Assembly (NCBI GenBank): GCA_036365145.1
Contig: JAEOAD010002231.1
Coordinates: 620,001-684,000 of the forward strand
DNA: 64,000 nt
DNA from: Orientallactaga sibirica
Lineage: Eukaryota; Chordata; Mammalia; Rodentia; Dipodidae
Reading direction: 5' to 3'
Part shown: piece by piece, positions 1 to 11,869 of the stretch
Position numbering within the stretch: the stretch's first letter is position 1
Layout: each line of letters begins with the position of its first letter
Notes under the pieces: model-generated
Told to the model about the DNA's origin: nothing
Seen by the model: only the letters and a program-made list of their open reading frames with translations
Database searches by the model: none
Program-made: the position numbers and the translations under genes

Positions 1-278
1 ATATAGCTTTGTCCTTTTGGTTCTTGGAAATGAAAGTATTTAGGGTGGAGGATGAAGGGGAGTATTTAGAAACACAGGTAATATTAGCAGAGAAATATGT
101 CCCAAGAAGATGTACATGGAAGATTTATATGTCAACTGTCTTAAAGAACCAGTCCAACAGCATCCTCTGTAGTATATAGACCTAAAGCTTGTTAATAGTC
201 CACTGTACAGATTGGAAGTTTTAAAGTACTGGTGAAGTGTTTTCTCGTTGTAAATCAATATTAAAAAAATATATATCT

Positions 279-436
279 GGGGCTGACAAGATGGCTCAGT
301 GTTGAAGGCACTTGCCTGCAAAGCCTGATGACCCAAACTCAATTCCCCAGAACTCTCATAAAGCCAGATACACAAAGTGGTGCATGCATCTGGAGTCCAT
401 TGGCACAGGTAGAGCTGGCATGCCCATTCTCCCTGT
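279..436 (+). repeat. DIP SINE (B2 superfamily)
   Basis: tRNA-like head, diverged (ggggctgacaagatggctcag), then the diagnostic body (cagataca...gtgcatgcatctggagt) and catgcccattctcc. It has lost its A-rich tail and runs straight into a B1. Confidence 0.85.
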
Positions 437-583
437 ATCCTGGTATGGTGGTGCACGCCTTTCATCCCAACACTCAGGAGGTAGAAATAGGAGGATCACT
501 GTGAGTTCAAGGCTAGACTGAAACTACTTAGTGAATTCCAGGTCAGCCTGGGCTAGAGCAAGACCCTGACCTTGAAAAACCAA
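437..583 (+). repeat. B1 SINE
   Basis: 7SL-derived B1 with tggtggtgcacgcctttcat, caggaggtagaaataggagg and gtgaattccaggtcagcctg, ending in an A-rich, purine tail. Moderately diverged. Confidence 0.9.
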
Positions 584-710
584 ACAAGGAAGAAAGGGAG
601 GGAGGAAGGGAAGGGGAAAGATCTGATTATGATAGGAATGAGGGAACTGTGTGTTGGGCTCATTTAAAGGATGAGTTTTAACTTCTACACTGTGTCTTGT
701 CTTGATTCAG

Positions 711-755
711 GGCCCTCCTGGACCTCCCGGACCTCAAGGACTGCAAGGGCCAAAG
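711..755 (+). CDS. COL25A1: COL25A1 exon, 45 nt
   Basis: Encodes GPPGPPGPQGLQGPK: five Gly-X-Y triplets, phase 0 on both sides, so its skipping would keep frame. Acceptor cttgattcag; donor gtcatc is a weak match to the GT consensus (C at +3, A at +4, T at +5). This is part of the triple-helical ectodomain. Confidence 0.92.
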
Positions 756-1129
756 GTCATCCTTTTCATTTGTTTCTGTTTATAACTTGCAGTGTAGAGG
801 GGACCATGTTACGAATGTCTTTGAAAATCACTTGCAGTGTAGAAAGGACCATGCTAAGAATGTGTGTCATTCTAAATACGTCTTACAAAATGCTTAACAT
901 TAAGGTCAGTAATGTTGGTTCAAAGAATAAGGAATAGAATTTAAGGTCTGGGTAAAGGAAGAGGGAAAAGTAGAAAGGAAAATTAGGAAAAGAGAAAGAC
1001 ATTGGAATGGCACTAAATTTAGGGAATTTGGAGGAAAAATACAGGAGAGTAAACAAGGAAAGTACACGTTCTATAGAAATCATAATTGGAAAGAAACACT
1101 AAATCTGGTCTATAAAAATTATTTAAATA

Positions 1130-1359
1130 GGGCTGGAGAGATGGCTTAGCAGACAAGGTGCCTGCCTCCTAAGCCTAAGAGCGCTGGTTCCAATCTCCAG
1201 GTCCCATGTTTAGCCAGATGCAAAGTGACACAAGGGCGCGCACGCATCTGGATGTCGTTCGCAGCAGCTAAGAGGCTGCTGGCGCGCCCATCTCTATCTG
1301 TCTTCCTCTCCCTCTCTCTCTGTCTCTCTCTGTCTCTCCAAAATTAAAAAAAAAAATTT
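1130..1359 (+). repeat. DIP SINE, 'cctcctaagcc' variant
   Basis: Head ggctggagagatggcttagc, then gcctgcctcctaagcctaag and ggttccaatctccaggtccc, with tail of CT runs and an A run. Flanked by a perfect 14-bp target-site duplication aattatttaaatag at 1117-1130 and 1360-1373, so it is a fairly recent insertion. It lacks the ccacaagggg segment seen in the copies at 4508, 11870 and 56110. Confidence 0.92.
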
Positions 1360-2657
1360 AATTATTTAAATAGAAAAGGACTGGATGAAATTTACTCCGA
1401 CACTAAGATCCTTTCTTCCCATTCTTTTATAGTCAAAAGAATAAGGGAAAAGAAGAATCAGGGAAACTTTCACATGATTCTTTCATAAATGACAATTCTA
1501 GGAATCATTTCTGAGTCATGTTTTATTTTTTTTAAAAAATCTATTACATATATTTGGATATTCTGTCCTTTAGTTTTTATCTAATGAAGCATACCAACTA
1601 CAAACAACAGAATCCAAGAAATTCTTGATTCAATTTAAACTTTAGGGATGGTGTTAGCTTTATCCCTCCAAACTAAATCTTTGTCACTCAACCATATTTG
1701 ATCAATTAACACAAGGCCAGGGATTCTGGCTTTTCAGAACTGAGCTACACGTGTTGAAATATGACTTTCGTCATTGGATTCTTATAGGAAATTCAAGTGG
1801 TTTCGAAATTCATCCTTTATTTGTGATTCTTAGTTGGTTTATTTGCTATGTCTGTCATCTGCACACATGCACACATCAGTTTTTTTATTTTCTCTAGGTA
1901 CTTGAAATAGAAGTTTAGGATATGGAGAAATTTATTTTTTCTATTAAATAACTATAAAATTAAATGCTACCATAGCTCCTGCCTACTTGAGATGTATTTA
2001 AGACACAGAGACTAGCTTCTAACATAGTTTGTATATAACATTAGTGCGTTTTGTGTATAACATGAATATAAGGTGTAGGCTTTTGAACTTTCTCCATAAT
2101 AGTCTTATCCTTAAGAGGTAAAACACATATTATACTGCAGTCATACAACAGTTTTTATCACTGGTCACCAAGTCTGTTGAAATCTCTATGTTTTAACAAT
2201 TTGGAAAGCTAGACTGGACACCCTGGAAGGAATCTGAAAGTTCTTTTTCCTTTTGTGTAGAGTCAATCTAGATCCAAATTCCTTGATTCATCTCCTCTCT
2301 TGACTAAATCTCAAGAACCAGATTTTCTCCAAAGCCAAATACATACCACATTCCCCACAAAGCTAAAAGGTTTCTAGAAAGTCTCCCTATAGCTCTAAAA
2401 GCCTCTAGAAGTACTTTTTTTTTTTTTATCCAAGAAGACATAAAGTACCATTCAGCTAAAAAGGCTAAAACCTACATCCCCTTATTTTATCATATAATTG
2501 GTATTGACATGTTAATTCAGTTATACAGTAACTTTTGAGCCTTTACTCTGGGATATGGGTTCAGTTGTGCAAAGGATAGCAGTGGAAGGTTTAACTAGCA
2601 GCTTACAACCCAAGGTGTACATTAGGGAACCAAGGGCACAATTACTAATAGAGTAAG

Positions 2658-2882
2658 TGCTATGGAGAGACGGCTTAGCAGTTAAGGCACATGCTTGTGA
2701 AACCTAAGGACCCCAGTTCAATTCTCCAGGACCCACATAAGCAGATGCACATGGTGGCACATGCATCTGGAGTTCATTTGCAGCAGCTAGAGGCCCTGGC
2801 ACTTCCGTTCTCAGTCTCACTCTCCCTTTCTCTGTCTCTAATATATAAATAAATAAAAATAAAATCTTTTAAAAAAAAAAAA
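2658..2882 (+). repeat. DIP SINE
   Basis: tatggagagacggcttagcag head, cataagcagatgcacatggtgg and gcatctggagttcatttgcag body, and a (TAAA)/poly-A tail. Confidence 0.88.
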
Positions 2883-3359
2883 GTTCATGGAATAGATGTA
2901 TGTGAGAAAGCACTCCTAAATATGGCAGTCAAAGATGAGTTCGAGTTCAAACTGAAAGAAGGGAAGAGTCTGGCCAGATGAAAATCTGGACAGATGGTCA
3001 CAGACAGGAGCTACTCGAGCTAGTCACCTCTCCATGCCATTCTGCCCACTATATATCACCCTCAGCCCACACACCCCTCACTGGTCTTATCATGGAGTCT
3101 TTTGTTAGTTGATAGAGTCTTTGTTTCCCATGAACTCTCCTTGAGAAGGTTGAAATAATTGAGGCAGAGCATCTCTGTAACTGCGAGACAGAAAAACATA
3201 AGCCAAGTACAGAACACATTTTAATTTCTGGACTCACCATCTTAGACTGAGTGGGAATCTATTCAATGTGCACTGCTCCTTCCACTATCAAATAAGAATT
3301 GTTTGACATTTACAAATCAAAAAGCTCATATTCACCACATTACAGTGATGGAGGGTCCA

Positions 3360-3735
3360 TGAACAATGCATGAATCGTGTTGTTTTAAACTTTTTTGGGT
3401 CATGGTGGAAGGGGAGAAGCTTTGCAGAGCAATGGTGCTGGATCTGGAATGCTGACAAGTATCCAAACTCTGGATAAAGCTAGGCTGAACCAGGTGCTTT
3501 CAACCTCAGCAGACTTGTGGAAGAATAAACTTTGCTGCCTCCACAAAGAGCAGTGCCTCTGAAATGAGGGAAGACCATTTTTATACTTCACTTGTTTAGA
3601 ACCACAAGACCATGCTTGCCCCAGACACCGGGAAGCTCCGGTTTCATGCCTGAGCAACATGGCAGCAGCTCTTAAAAGTTTTGTTATACCAGGGAAGGGT
3701 CTCCAGCCATTTCAGTATCATGGTTTATGACATCA
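3360..3735. repeat. unidentified interspersed-repeat candidate
   Basis: A block less AT-rich than its surroundings, with tggtggaaggggagaagctt, an internal aataaa (about 3524) and a possible end at ggtttatgacatcaccaaa. It looks like LTR or LINE sequence, but I cannot name the family and see no clear target-site duplication. Confidence 0.3.
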
Positions 3736-4507
3736 CCAAATAATCCTTCCTGGAAAATCTGGCCTCAGGTCAGTACCTGAGCATATCCATCTGTAAGAAG
3801 ACCACTCGTGTTGTGTGTAAAGTTTATGATTGTGTGGCAATCGGGGATATTTGTAATATTTGTAATGGGATCCCCACAAATGGCTCATAGATATATCTTC
3901 CCTTTCTAGGAATTTTTGCTTAGTATCTTTGAAAACAAAGATGATAGAACATATGTTGTTTAAATAATCTCTAGCATGTTGTTTAAATTTGTTTTCAATG
4001 GAACATCTTCAGTTTAAAAAAACAAAAATAAATTACATATTTTGAGTTCATCAAACATTCTAATAAATCATAATAGGAAAAGTACATTTTATTTCATTTC
4101 TAGAATAGTATCAGAAACTGAAATGGTCTGAAAGTAATTTTATGTGGATTAAGCTATTATCTGATTTATTGTGTTCTTCAGTAAGGCTTTTCTGGATGTT
4201 GCATGATCATAATCCTGAATTTATTTTAAATTATGCCAACTCAAACATCTCTGTGAACTCACCAAGCTTTGCATTTATTCTTTCTTAGCTTAACTGTACT
4301 GGTATGTTTTGCACATTGCTGAAAATAAGAGAAGCCAGAGTCTTCATGGAGAAAAACTTTAAGTGAATCATGGAGGTGATGTTTTAGGATGTGGTCGGCC
4401 ATACAATTGTATCTAATCAGTTTTCTTTTAATATTTTCAGCCTCCCCTCAAATGGAAGGATAAAAATTGAGCCTTACCTACATATAACTATTAGTATATA
4501 TATTCTT

Positions 4508-4766
4508 TATATATATATTTTTTTATTTTTTATTTTTTGGAGAGAGACACAGAGAGAGACAGAGAGAGGAAGACAGAGATGGGTGCGCCAGCAGTGTCTC
4601 AGCTGCTGTGAACGAAATCCTGATGTGTGTGCCCCCTTGTGGTCAAGTGCGGCATTGCACCCTTGCATCACTTTGCATCTGGCTAAATGTGGGACCTGGA
4701 GATTGGAACCAGCGTTCTTAGGCTTAGGAGGCAGGCGCCTTAACCGCTAAGCCATCTCTCCAGCCC
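4508..4766 (-). repeat. DIP SINE, 'cctcctaagcc' variant, inverted
   Basis: Read on the minus strand it starts gggctggagagatggcttag and carries cctcctaagcctaagaacgc and the ccacaagggggc segment. A perfect 17-bp target-site duplication ttagtatatatattctt lies at 4491-4507 and 4767-4783. Confidence 0.93.
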
Positions 4767-4962
4767 TTAGTATATATATTCTTAAAGATAGATCATTACT
4801 TCACCTGGTTTAGATATATGTACTATATTAGCATACTTTTCAGATAAAATGCATTTGCTAAAAGTTGAATTGTACTTTTAACCAAGAAACATTTCTTTTT
4901 AGCATGATATGGTAACAATAAAAAAAAAAATGAAGTCAAATTGTTTCTTTATGTCTTAACAG

Positions 4963-5007
4963 GGTGAGCAAGGATCTCCAGGAATCCCAGGTGTTGATGG
5001 AGAGCAG
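4963..5007 (+). CDS. COL25A1: COL25A1 exon, 45 nt
   Basis: Encodes GEQGSPGIPGVDGEQ, five uninterrupted Gly-X-Y triplets, phase 0. Acceptor gtcttaacag, donor gtaact. It continues the collagenous ectodomain. Confidence 0.93.
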
Positions 5008-5254
5008 GTAACTTTCAAGGGCATATACCATCACAAAGCATCATTATGGATGACCACTTTTAATATAGGTTTGAAGCCAAAAAGTCATGTCCTTTGATGA
5101 ATGACATCTCTTTTTTCATCAACTTTACATACTGCATGAACTCTAAAAAAAAATTGGTTTTAAATTAGACAGTTTTGTTGGCCACAAAGCTTTAGTTTTG
5201 TTCTTAAAACTATTAATCTATAACTATACCAGTAACTTCTCTACAATTCTTTTT

Positions 5255-5660
5255 CTTTTTATTAGTTGTAAACTTTGCTGCATGAGCATATTGCATATTG
5301 ATCATATTCCCTTCGGATTTACTTTTAGGTTCCCTCTCCCTGACCCCTATTCCATTGAGGGCCCTTCTCAGTGGGATTATTGGTTTGCATTGAGGGGTCA
5401 TGAATGCATCAGTCAGTCTCTTTGGAAAGGACAATGCCTTAGGATACACTCTCCCACCCTGTAGCTTTTACAGTCTTTCTGCTCTGTCTTGCAGAGTGTT
5501 CCCTGAGCCTTGGCAGGCATGTTTTAAGTCTCCTTTAGGGTTGAGCTCTCTACATCCTCTGAATTTCTGCCTTGACAAGTTTTGAGTCTCCTCAGTATCT
5601 CTATCTCTATCTCCCTGGAGGAGGTTCTTAAGCTAGCAGTGAGAGGAGTAGCACTTGTGT
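5255..5660. repeat. L1 3'-end-like repeat, copy A
   Basis: Shares ordered blocks with the copy at 6050-7090: gagggcccttctcagtggga, a tcatgaa...cagtcagtc block, cagtctttctgctctgtctt and tgttccctgagccttggcag. Homology between the two copies is visible by eye. Assignment to a rodent L1 3' region is inferred. Confidence 0.5.
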
Positions 5661-6049
5661 TTAAATCACCACTCCCTCTTTAATATCTCCTCTACAAATT
5701 TTAATAGACATATAGGATCCTTACCAGTAGTAAAAGTGCCTCTTTTCTTACATGAGCACAAATAATTCAAGATTAAAATCAGTGGCTATAGTTTCACAAA
5801 ATTGGTGCTACTTATTTACATTAGTTTGATGATGCCTTCTTTCCCCAAATAAAGATTTCCTTTAATTTTCTGGCTCCTAGAAAAGAGAAACAAAAGGCAG
5901 GGGCACTAGTAGCTTTGTTTCTCACTCAAGGTTTCCCCTACCATAGTAGTTGGCAAGATTTTTCTCTGAAAGCCAATCATAAATGTTTAGGCTTTGCATG
6001 TCAAGTACTGACTAACATATATTCCTGTTTGAATTTAATTTTATATATG

Positions 6050-7090
6050 TTATAACAGATTATATTCTTTTTATCCCCTCACCCCTGATCTTATTACCCT
6101 GGGGGCCCTCCGTGGGGTTATGGTATTCACTGTGAGTTTATGAAGGCCATAGTCAGTCCCTGTGGGGTAGCAGGGCTGGCGGGGGGACCGCCTCAGGGTA
6201 TTCCTACCTAATCTGTGGCTTCTACAGTCTTTCTGCCCTCTCTTCTACCATGTTCCCTGAGTCATGGCAGGCCTGTTGGCAGTCTAATTTAGTGTTGAGT
6301 TCTTTGTAGCTTCTAGATTTCTTCTTTGATGGCTTTTGATTGACCACCATGTTTGTCAACATCACCCTGGAGCTGGTTGTCAAGCTAGCAGTAAGAGCAG
6401 TGTACATGTTGACAACTCCTCTGCAATTTCTCCTGGGACCCAGCAGATGTGGTGGAGGTGGCACGTCTCATGTTGGTCCATCAGCTATATTTTTGTCTTA
6501 TCAGTGGATCTTGATTACCCTCCATTTTCTCTTCCTTCTGTAAAATAAAATAATTCTCCAAACAAGAGTGAGAGCAGTTTAGATTAAAGGGGATATATAA
6601 AGTTATTTGAGAGATTTTTGGTGTGCAAGCTCCCTCTTTTCCAGAGAGCAGTGGAGTCTTCTCTCTGAAGTCTATGAGTTTCCTGACCATGGGATTCTGA
6701 CTTGGTACCAGATATGAGTTCTCCCCCCACTTGAGAGCCTCGTGTCCAATCAGAGAATAGTTGGTTACCCTCAGAGGCATGTGCCACTATTGCACAAGTG
6801 TGTACTACTTCTTGTCTGGCTGGTTGATTTTGTAGTCTGCAGGGTCCTCTCCTTATTCATGCTGTTGGTGACCATTGTCTTCCAACAGCTCCCATAGGGC
6901 TTTTCAGCACTATGAGGGCTAGCTGGAAGGGAGCTAGTCCCTTTCAGTTCCAGCATGGCATGTGGATATCCTGTAACCACAGTCAGTTGTGTCTTTAGCA
7001 ATAGGGTCTGCGTCTTACATTTTTGCTCCCCTCACCTCCACCCCAATTTTGCTGAGGGGCTTCTGTGGTGGGGTTATTGGTATTATCACA
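6050..7090. repeat. L1 3'-end-like repeat, copy B (longer)
   Basis: Aligns with copy A over gggggccctccgtggggtta, cagtctttctgccctctctt and tgttccctgagtcatggcag, then continues about 500 bp further (for example gcatgtgccactattgcaca and gtcttccaacagctcccata). 7020-7085 restarts a related ctcccctcacctccacccca block. Non-coding as seen. Confidence 0.5.
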
Positions 7091-8150
7091 GTTAGGTGTT
7101 GAAATTATATAATATCACACTACATATAAATATATATAATAGTATATAAAAACAAATATACTTTGAGTGATTTACCACATCAATCAGAGGTCACATTAGG
7201 ATTATAGCTAAGAAATTAGACCTGCATAATGATATACTCAGTGTTCCTTCATATCCAATAGCTAGATGTGTTTCTATAGACTTTACAAGGTCCTTTTCTC
7301 CCATTAAGTCCAGTGGGTTGGCCATGTTTATTTTAACATCACTTGATCCCTAAAACCAATCAATGTCTAATTAGCCAGTAAGATCCATCTATCCATGCAG
7401 CTCCTAGTCACTCCCCTAGTGTGTGACTGTGAACTAGGTGCTATGAAATAAGGATAGTTAACTAGAAAATATGTGTTTCTGTACCTAAGATGAACAAGAG
7501 TCTTGGGGCTCTGTACCAAAGTAATTATAACTACCTCTAGTCCCTAGGAAAAAAATGCTTCACAGTATCAAATTCACTTCATCGTTGGTGTTCCATAATT
7601 TTCATTTGTCAGCATTCAAAACCCACACATCTACTTCTTCCTGTAACATTCTGATTCACAGTGTATAGCTGTCCTGAGAACCACACACACTGTCTGTAGG
7701 TTGGACCACTGAAGCTGTTGATGAGCAAAATATGTAAATACAGTTAAGGGAGGAGAGTACACTGGATAGAGATGGGAATGTTTTCCCTGGATCTTTGCTA
7801 TTATAACACTTGGTCCTGGTTCAAAATTTGACTGTGGAGAATGTAGACTATTACATTGTTTTCTGGACTGGTAGGATAGATCAGCTGCCAAGTAAATATA
7901 AGAAATTAGGGAATATAATGTCAAAACCTAACTTCATGTTTTTCATATTTAAATGGTCTAATGGAACTTAATCCTTTCCATTGCTTGGAAAAACAGTATT
8001 GATCCCATGTAAAAGGCAATAAAAATACCTGAAAACAAAAATCATCACAGCTTAAACCTACCTCTTGACAAATTTATCTAGAATTCTGTCTTCAGATGTG
8101 CCTATCAAATTGTCACTATGATTCTTTCATACAACTGCTGTCACTTGCAG

Positions 8151-8231
8151 GGTCTTAAAGGCTCAAAGGGAGACATGGGAGACCCAGGTATGCCAGGTGA
8201 AAAAGGCGGAATTGGACTTCCAGGTTTGCCG
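8151..8231 (+). CDS. COL25A1: COL25A1 exon, 81 nt
   Basis: 27 residues starting GLKGSKGDMGDP and ending GGIGLPGLP: nine perfect Gly-X-Y triplets. The first half carries charged pairs (KGD, GEKG) typical of helix-stabilising K-G-E/D motifs. Acceptor tgtcacttgcag, donor gtacgt. Phase 0. Confidence 0.95.
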
Positions 8232-8352
8232 GTACGTATATACACCAATGGCATGTTCTTATTAAAATTAACAATGAGAAAAACAGTATGTTATTAGCTG
8301 CAGGCTCAGTCAATGGTTTCTATGCTAATTTTGTTTTTTAAAGATTTGAAGT

Positions 8353-8632
8353 AGGGATGGGGAGCTCAGTTTAGCTTACAAGAATGACGACTTGGCTTTG
8401 GATCTCCTGAGCCCACATGAAAATGCCTGGTGAGGTGTGGTGGGAGATGCCTGTAATCCCTGTGCTGGGGAGGCAGAAACAGGAGAGTCCCTGAAGCCCT
8501 TTGGTCAGCCAGGCTAGCCTTCTGGTGAGCACTAGGCCAGTCAAAGACCCTACTTCAAAACAGTTGATAGTATTCTTGAGGCTAACACCTTAGGATGTCC
8601 TCTGACCTGCACGTGTTTGTGCGCACACAGAA
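8353..8632 (+). repeat. B4 SINE (ID-B1 composite), diverged
   Basis: ID-like head, then B1-like ggtgtggtgggagatgcctgtaatcc with ctggggaggcagaaacagga, and the B4-type 3' end gatgtcctctgacctgca...gcacaca. Confidence 0.7.
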
Positions 8633-8959
8633 GAAATACTTGTGTTGCTGCTTACTTTTTTCTAAATGGAGAATTAAACTTTTTCAATTATACTATAAAC
8701 TTTCATCTTTCCCTGAATTATTTCTTTAAAATATAATAAAATAAATATAACTGGACATTTGAACTTAATATGTATAAGCAATTAACCATTATAAAATAAA
8801 TCATAATTGAGAAATAAACATGCCAAAAGTTTAGACCCATTAAAAAAACACTCTATCAAGCATTTTTATATATGTTATTTTGGGATATTTTTAGCCTATG
8901 ACTGTGACTGTTGTCCAAAAATTTAGAAAGAGAAATAAAGAAGTTATCAGAACATATAT

Positions 8960-9235
8960 AGAAACTTTTCTCCACCTCCTCCCACTCCACTCTTGGCATT
9001 AGGAATTTAACCAAGTGCCTCATGCGTCCTAGATAAGCATTCTACCACTGAGCTATATCCCCAAACTTTTTTTTAATTTTCACCTTTTGTTTTAAAACTT
9101 TTAAATAATTAATCAGTCTCACTTCTGGCTGACCTTGAGCAGTAGCCCAGGGAGGCTTTGAATTTGTGGTCCTCCTCCTGTATTAGCCTCCCTAATAGCC
9201 AGAATTTCAGACCTGAACCACGAAGCTAAAATTCT
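8960..9235 (-). repeat. B4-like SINE, inverted and degraded
   Basis: On plus it reads attctaccactgagctatat (reverse complement of an ID head). A degraded B1 in reverse follows (gaccttgagcagtagcccag, cctcctgtattagcctccct). Confidence 0.6.
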
Positions 9236-9569
9236 TCCATCTTTTTTTCTAAGCAAGAAAGCATATAAATAAATGTCAGTGAAACTAAATCTCCCCTTTG
9301 CTATTTAAAATGAGCATGAATGTAAAAATCATGACATTTGTAACCCAGTATATTTAGCAGTGTCAACTCAAACTCAGTCTATTTGCTATTTATTTTATAC
9401 TTATTATACATCACTCATAATCTTAAGGGATTTTAGTAAATTTGCTATTTGAACTAAAATGCATAAAACATTCATTTTATATATCGTCTGCATAAAATAA
9501 AATTTCAGTGATCTCTTATACTTTGGAAATAACTTTATAGGCTAAACTCTGTTTACTGGTTATTTGTAG

Positions 9570-9632
9570 GGTGCCAATGGAGTGAAAGGAGAAAAAGGAG
9601 ACTCTGGGTTGCCAGGTCCTCAGGGCCCTTCC
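9570..9632 (+). CDS. COL25A1: COL25A1 exon, 63 nt
   Basis: 21 residues, GANGVKGEKGDSGLPGPQGP then S: seven Gly-X-Y triplets, phase 0. Acceptor ttatttgtag, donor gtaagt (strong). The final GPS triplet is followed by the only exon in the window that does not begin with glycine. Confidence 0.95.
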
Positions 9633-10251
9633 GTAAGTCCAGGAGGCTGAGCTTCTATGATTCCTTTAAACCCTGACGTGGGATTAGTATTGGCCTTGCT
9701 TGCTCTCTCATGCCAGATGGCTTATCAATAGTAGAAGGACATTGAACTGCTTGGTTTGTCAAAGTGAAGAAGTGCATGCTGTCCTTAGAGAGTGAGAGTA
9801 TATCTTAGAAGTTCAAGTCAGCAGCAAATTTTCCTAGGACTGAGAGAAAATTAATGGTTTTTCACATAATGCTTAGAGATAGAGCTTTGTGGAAATGGAA
9901 CTTAAATCTTTTTTTTTTCCTCCAGAGTCCTATTTATGCTTAGTGAAATGTCTGAAAGTTTAATAGTGATTGTGACATTATCGAATTTCCCAGTAATCAG
10001 TTGCTTCCTTTTCTTTTAATGTACTTTTGATTTATTCTGGCTTTTGTGGAAAACTGTAGTTTTTGAAGTCATTCTATTCTCATATAAGAATTTTGAAAGC
10101 TACAGAATCAAACACATTACTCTTTCAGTGCCTTTTTCCCCCTACAGCTTTGAATGGCCTTTGCCAAACCTCAGTACAAGACTCAAACTGTACTCTTTAT
10201 CTACATGAAGTAACCACAACTATGTTTATTTTTATTTTTTTGGACACACAG
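9633..10251 (+). other. COL25A1: COL25A1 intron, 0.6 kb
   Basis: No repeat recognised. It ends in a T-rich tract and acceptor tttggacacacag. Confidence 0.85.
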
Positions 10252-10302
10252 ATCATAGGCCCACCAGGCCCACCAGGTCCCCATGGCCCACCCGGCCCTA
10301 TG
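10252..10302 (+). CDS. COL25A1: COL25A1 exon, 51 nt, with helix interruption
   Basis: Encodes IIGPPGPPGPHGPPGPM. The two leading isoleucines break the Gly-X-Y register after GPS of the previous exon (G-P-S-I-I-G, four residues between glycines), followed by five proline-rich triplets. Acceptor ttggacacacag, donor gtaagt. Phase 0. Small interruptions of this kind are common in MACIT collagens. Confidence 0.95.
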
Positions 10303-11230
10303 GTAAGTTTTCCTTTTCCCCAAAGTACAATCACTGATGTATGAACTATAGAGAAAAGAGAAATGCATCCCTCTGAAAGCCAGCTTGTGTTCTGTACCAT
10401 TCTCTGTAGATGGACAGCAAGGTGCAGATAGATAGACTACAGTGTTGTCTTTCTCTCACATGTGTTAGAAGAAAGTTGAGGAAAGACAGATCTGGCAAGC
10501 TTTACTCCAACCTCACAATATGAACATTGATAAACCATTTTAACCAGTCCCTGCTCTAGTCTTTTAGTAGTAAATTAGGATAATCATTGAGCCACTGAAG
10601 AATGTTTCTAACCAGCTTTGAGGCTTGAGACACTTCTGTGACCTACCCAATAGTGGAATGAAAACCAAAGCACCCTTCCACAGATAACATAGATTGTTAG
10701 ATCATTTTGCTTCTGATGATTCACTGGGCCAGGCTGTGCTTGCTGCAGTTGCCTTGCGCAGACCAGTGAAAACAGAGGTCCTGACCTCATAGAACTCATG
10801 CCCAGTGAGGAGGGCAGCTATTAAACAAGCATAATTCTGTACATGTCAAACTCTTGGGTTAAGGCTAAATGGAGGAGGAGTACTACAAAGCTTTGGACAT
10901 AGATAAGTTGAAACAAGTCAGGCAGGCTGTGAGGTCATACTTATCTCTTAACTTAGTAAACCAAAAGACATCAGTCATATTGGTTGAGTAAACCTCTTCT
11001 CCTGTGGCACTCTAAAAAGAGCATTGTTGGGGGGGGGGGGGATCCATGTCACAGAGGGTAGCCCATTCATCCATTAGTATTAATTTCCATTTCCATTTCA
11101 TTACACAGAACAACCATAGTTGTCCTGATTCTCTTAATGTCAACCATTTCATTAGGAATTAAGAAAATGGTATATTTTTAGCATTTTTATACTCCAAATT
11201 AGAAAGTTAAATTAGAAAATGCTGCATTCT

Positions 11231-11414
11231 AAGCCAGGTGTGGTGATGCACGCCTTTAATCACAGCACTCAGGGAGGCAGAGGTAGGAGGATTGCCATGA
11301 GTTCAAGGCCATCCTGAGAATACAGAGTGCATTCCAAGTCAGCCTGAGCTACAGTGAGACCCTACCTCAAAAATCCAAAAAAAAAAAAAAAAAAAAAAGA
11401 AAAGAAAAAGAAAA
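11231..11414 (+). repeat. B1 SINE with long A-rich tail
   Basis: aagccaggtgtggtgatgca through gagaccctacctcaaaaatc and an A/AAAG tail. A perfect 17-bp target-site duplication agaaaatgctgcattct lies at 11214-11230 and 11415-11431. Confidence 0.95.
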
Positions 11415-11869
11415 AGAAAATGCTGCATTCTGTTTATGTTATAAAATTAATTAGCTTAAAGGAATTTTAAACCATTATTAAAATGAGATAAGAATACTTG
11501 ATAAAGTAATAGTCATTTCCTGAAAATGTTTATCCACAATGTATCAAAAGGGAAAACTGTTCTAATGCAAATGTGTGTAACAAATATCTATGCATTGCTT
11601 GGTAAAAAATCTTTTCCTGCAGTTGTATTTCAAGGATGGGAATTGAAATACTCATTTTCCTAAGAAGCTTATTAGAATCTCCTGAAAAGTTCAAAGCAAT
11701 CCACAATAACCTTCAGTTAACTTAAATTGATAATTAGTCTCTGTATTTGCATTTTTCACAGAGTACCTATTTTTTATCCTGATTCATGCATAAATTATGC
11801 TTTCCTTCCTTTAGTAAACAATGCTACAAGAATCTTCAAGAATTCATATTTGTAAAAATAAATGTGGGG

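Larger units (their letters stand above)
1..710 (+). other. COL25A1: COL25A1 intron (partial) upstream of first exon in window
   Basis: Intronic. It contains a DIP SINE followed directly by a B1 SINE and then a purine-rich stretch (590-620). The acceptor cttgattcag precedes the first exon in view. 1-278 shows no recognisable feature. Confidence 0.85.
756..4962 (+). other. COL25A1: COL25A1 intron, 4.2 kb
   Basis: Contains three DIP-type SINEs (listed separately). 1375-2655 is AT-rich with no feature I recognise. 2883-3360 likewise shows nothing. 3360-3735 may be an unidentified repeat (see separate entry). 3736-4490 shows nothing beyond AT-rich sequence. Confidence 0.8.
5008..8150 (+). other. 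COL25A1: COL25A1 intron, 3.1 kb
   Basis: Two related L1-3'-end-like blocks occupy much of 5255-7090. From 7091 to 8150 I see only AT-rich intron sequence and the acceptor tgtcacttgcag. Confidence 0.75.
8232..9569 (+). other. COL25A1: COL25A1 intron, 1.3 kb
   Basis: Holds two old B4-type SINEs in opposite orientation. The rest is AT-rich without visible features. Confidence 0.8.

Noticed and set aside
1130..1210. tRNA-like A and B boxes in many places, as possible tRNA genes
   Set aside because: These are heads of DIP, B3 and ID SINEs with tails and target duplications, not tRNA genes.
10197..10400. Minus-strand frame with Gly-Pro repeats
   Set aside because: Antisense reading of the proline-rich collagen exon at 10252-10302; the repeat appears because GGN/CCN codons are complementary.
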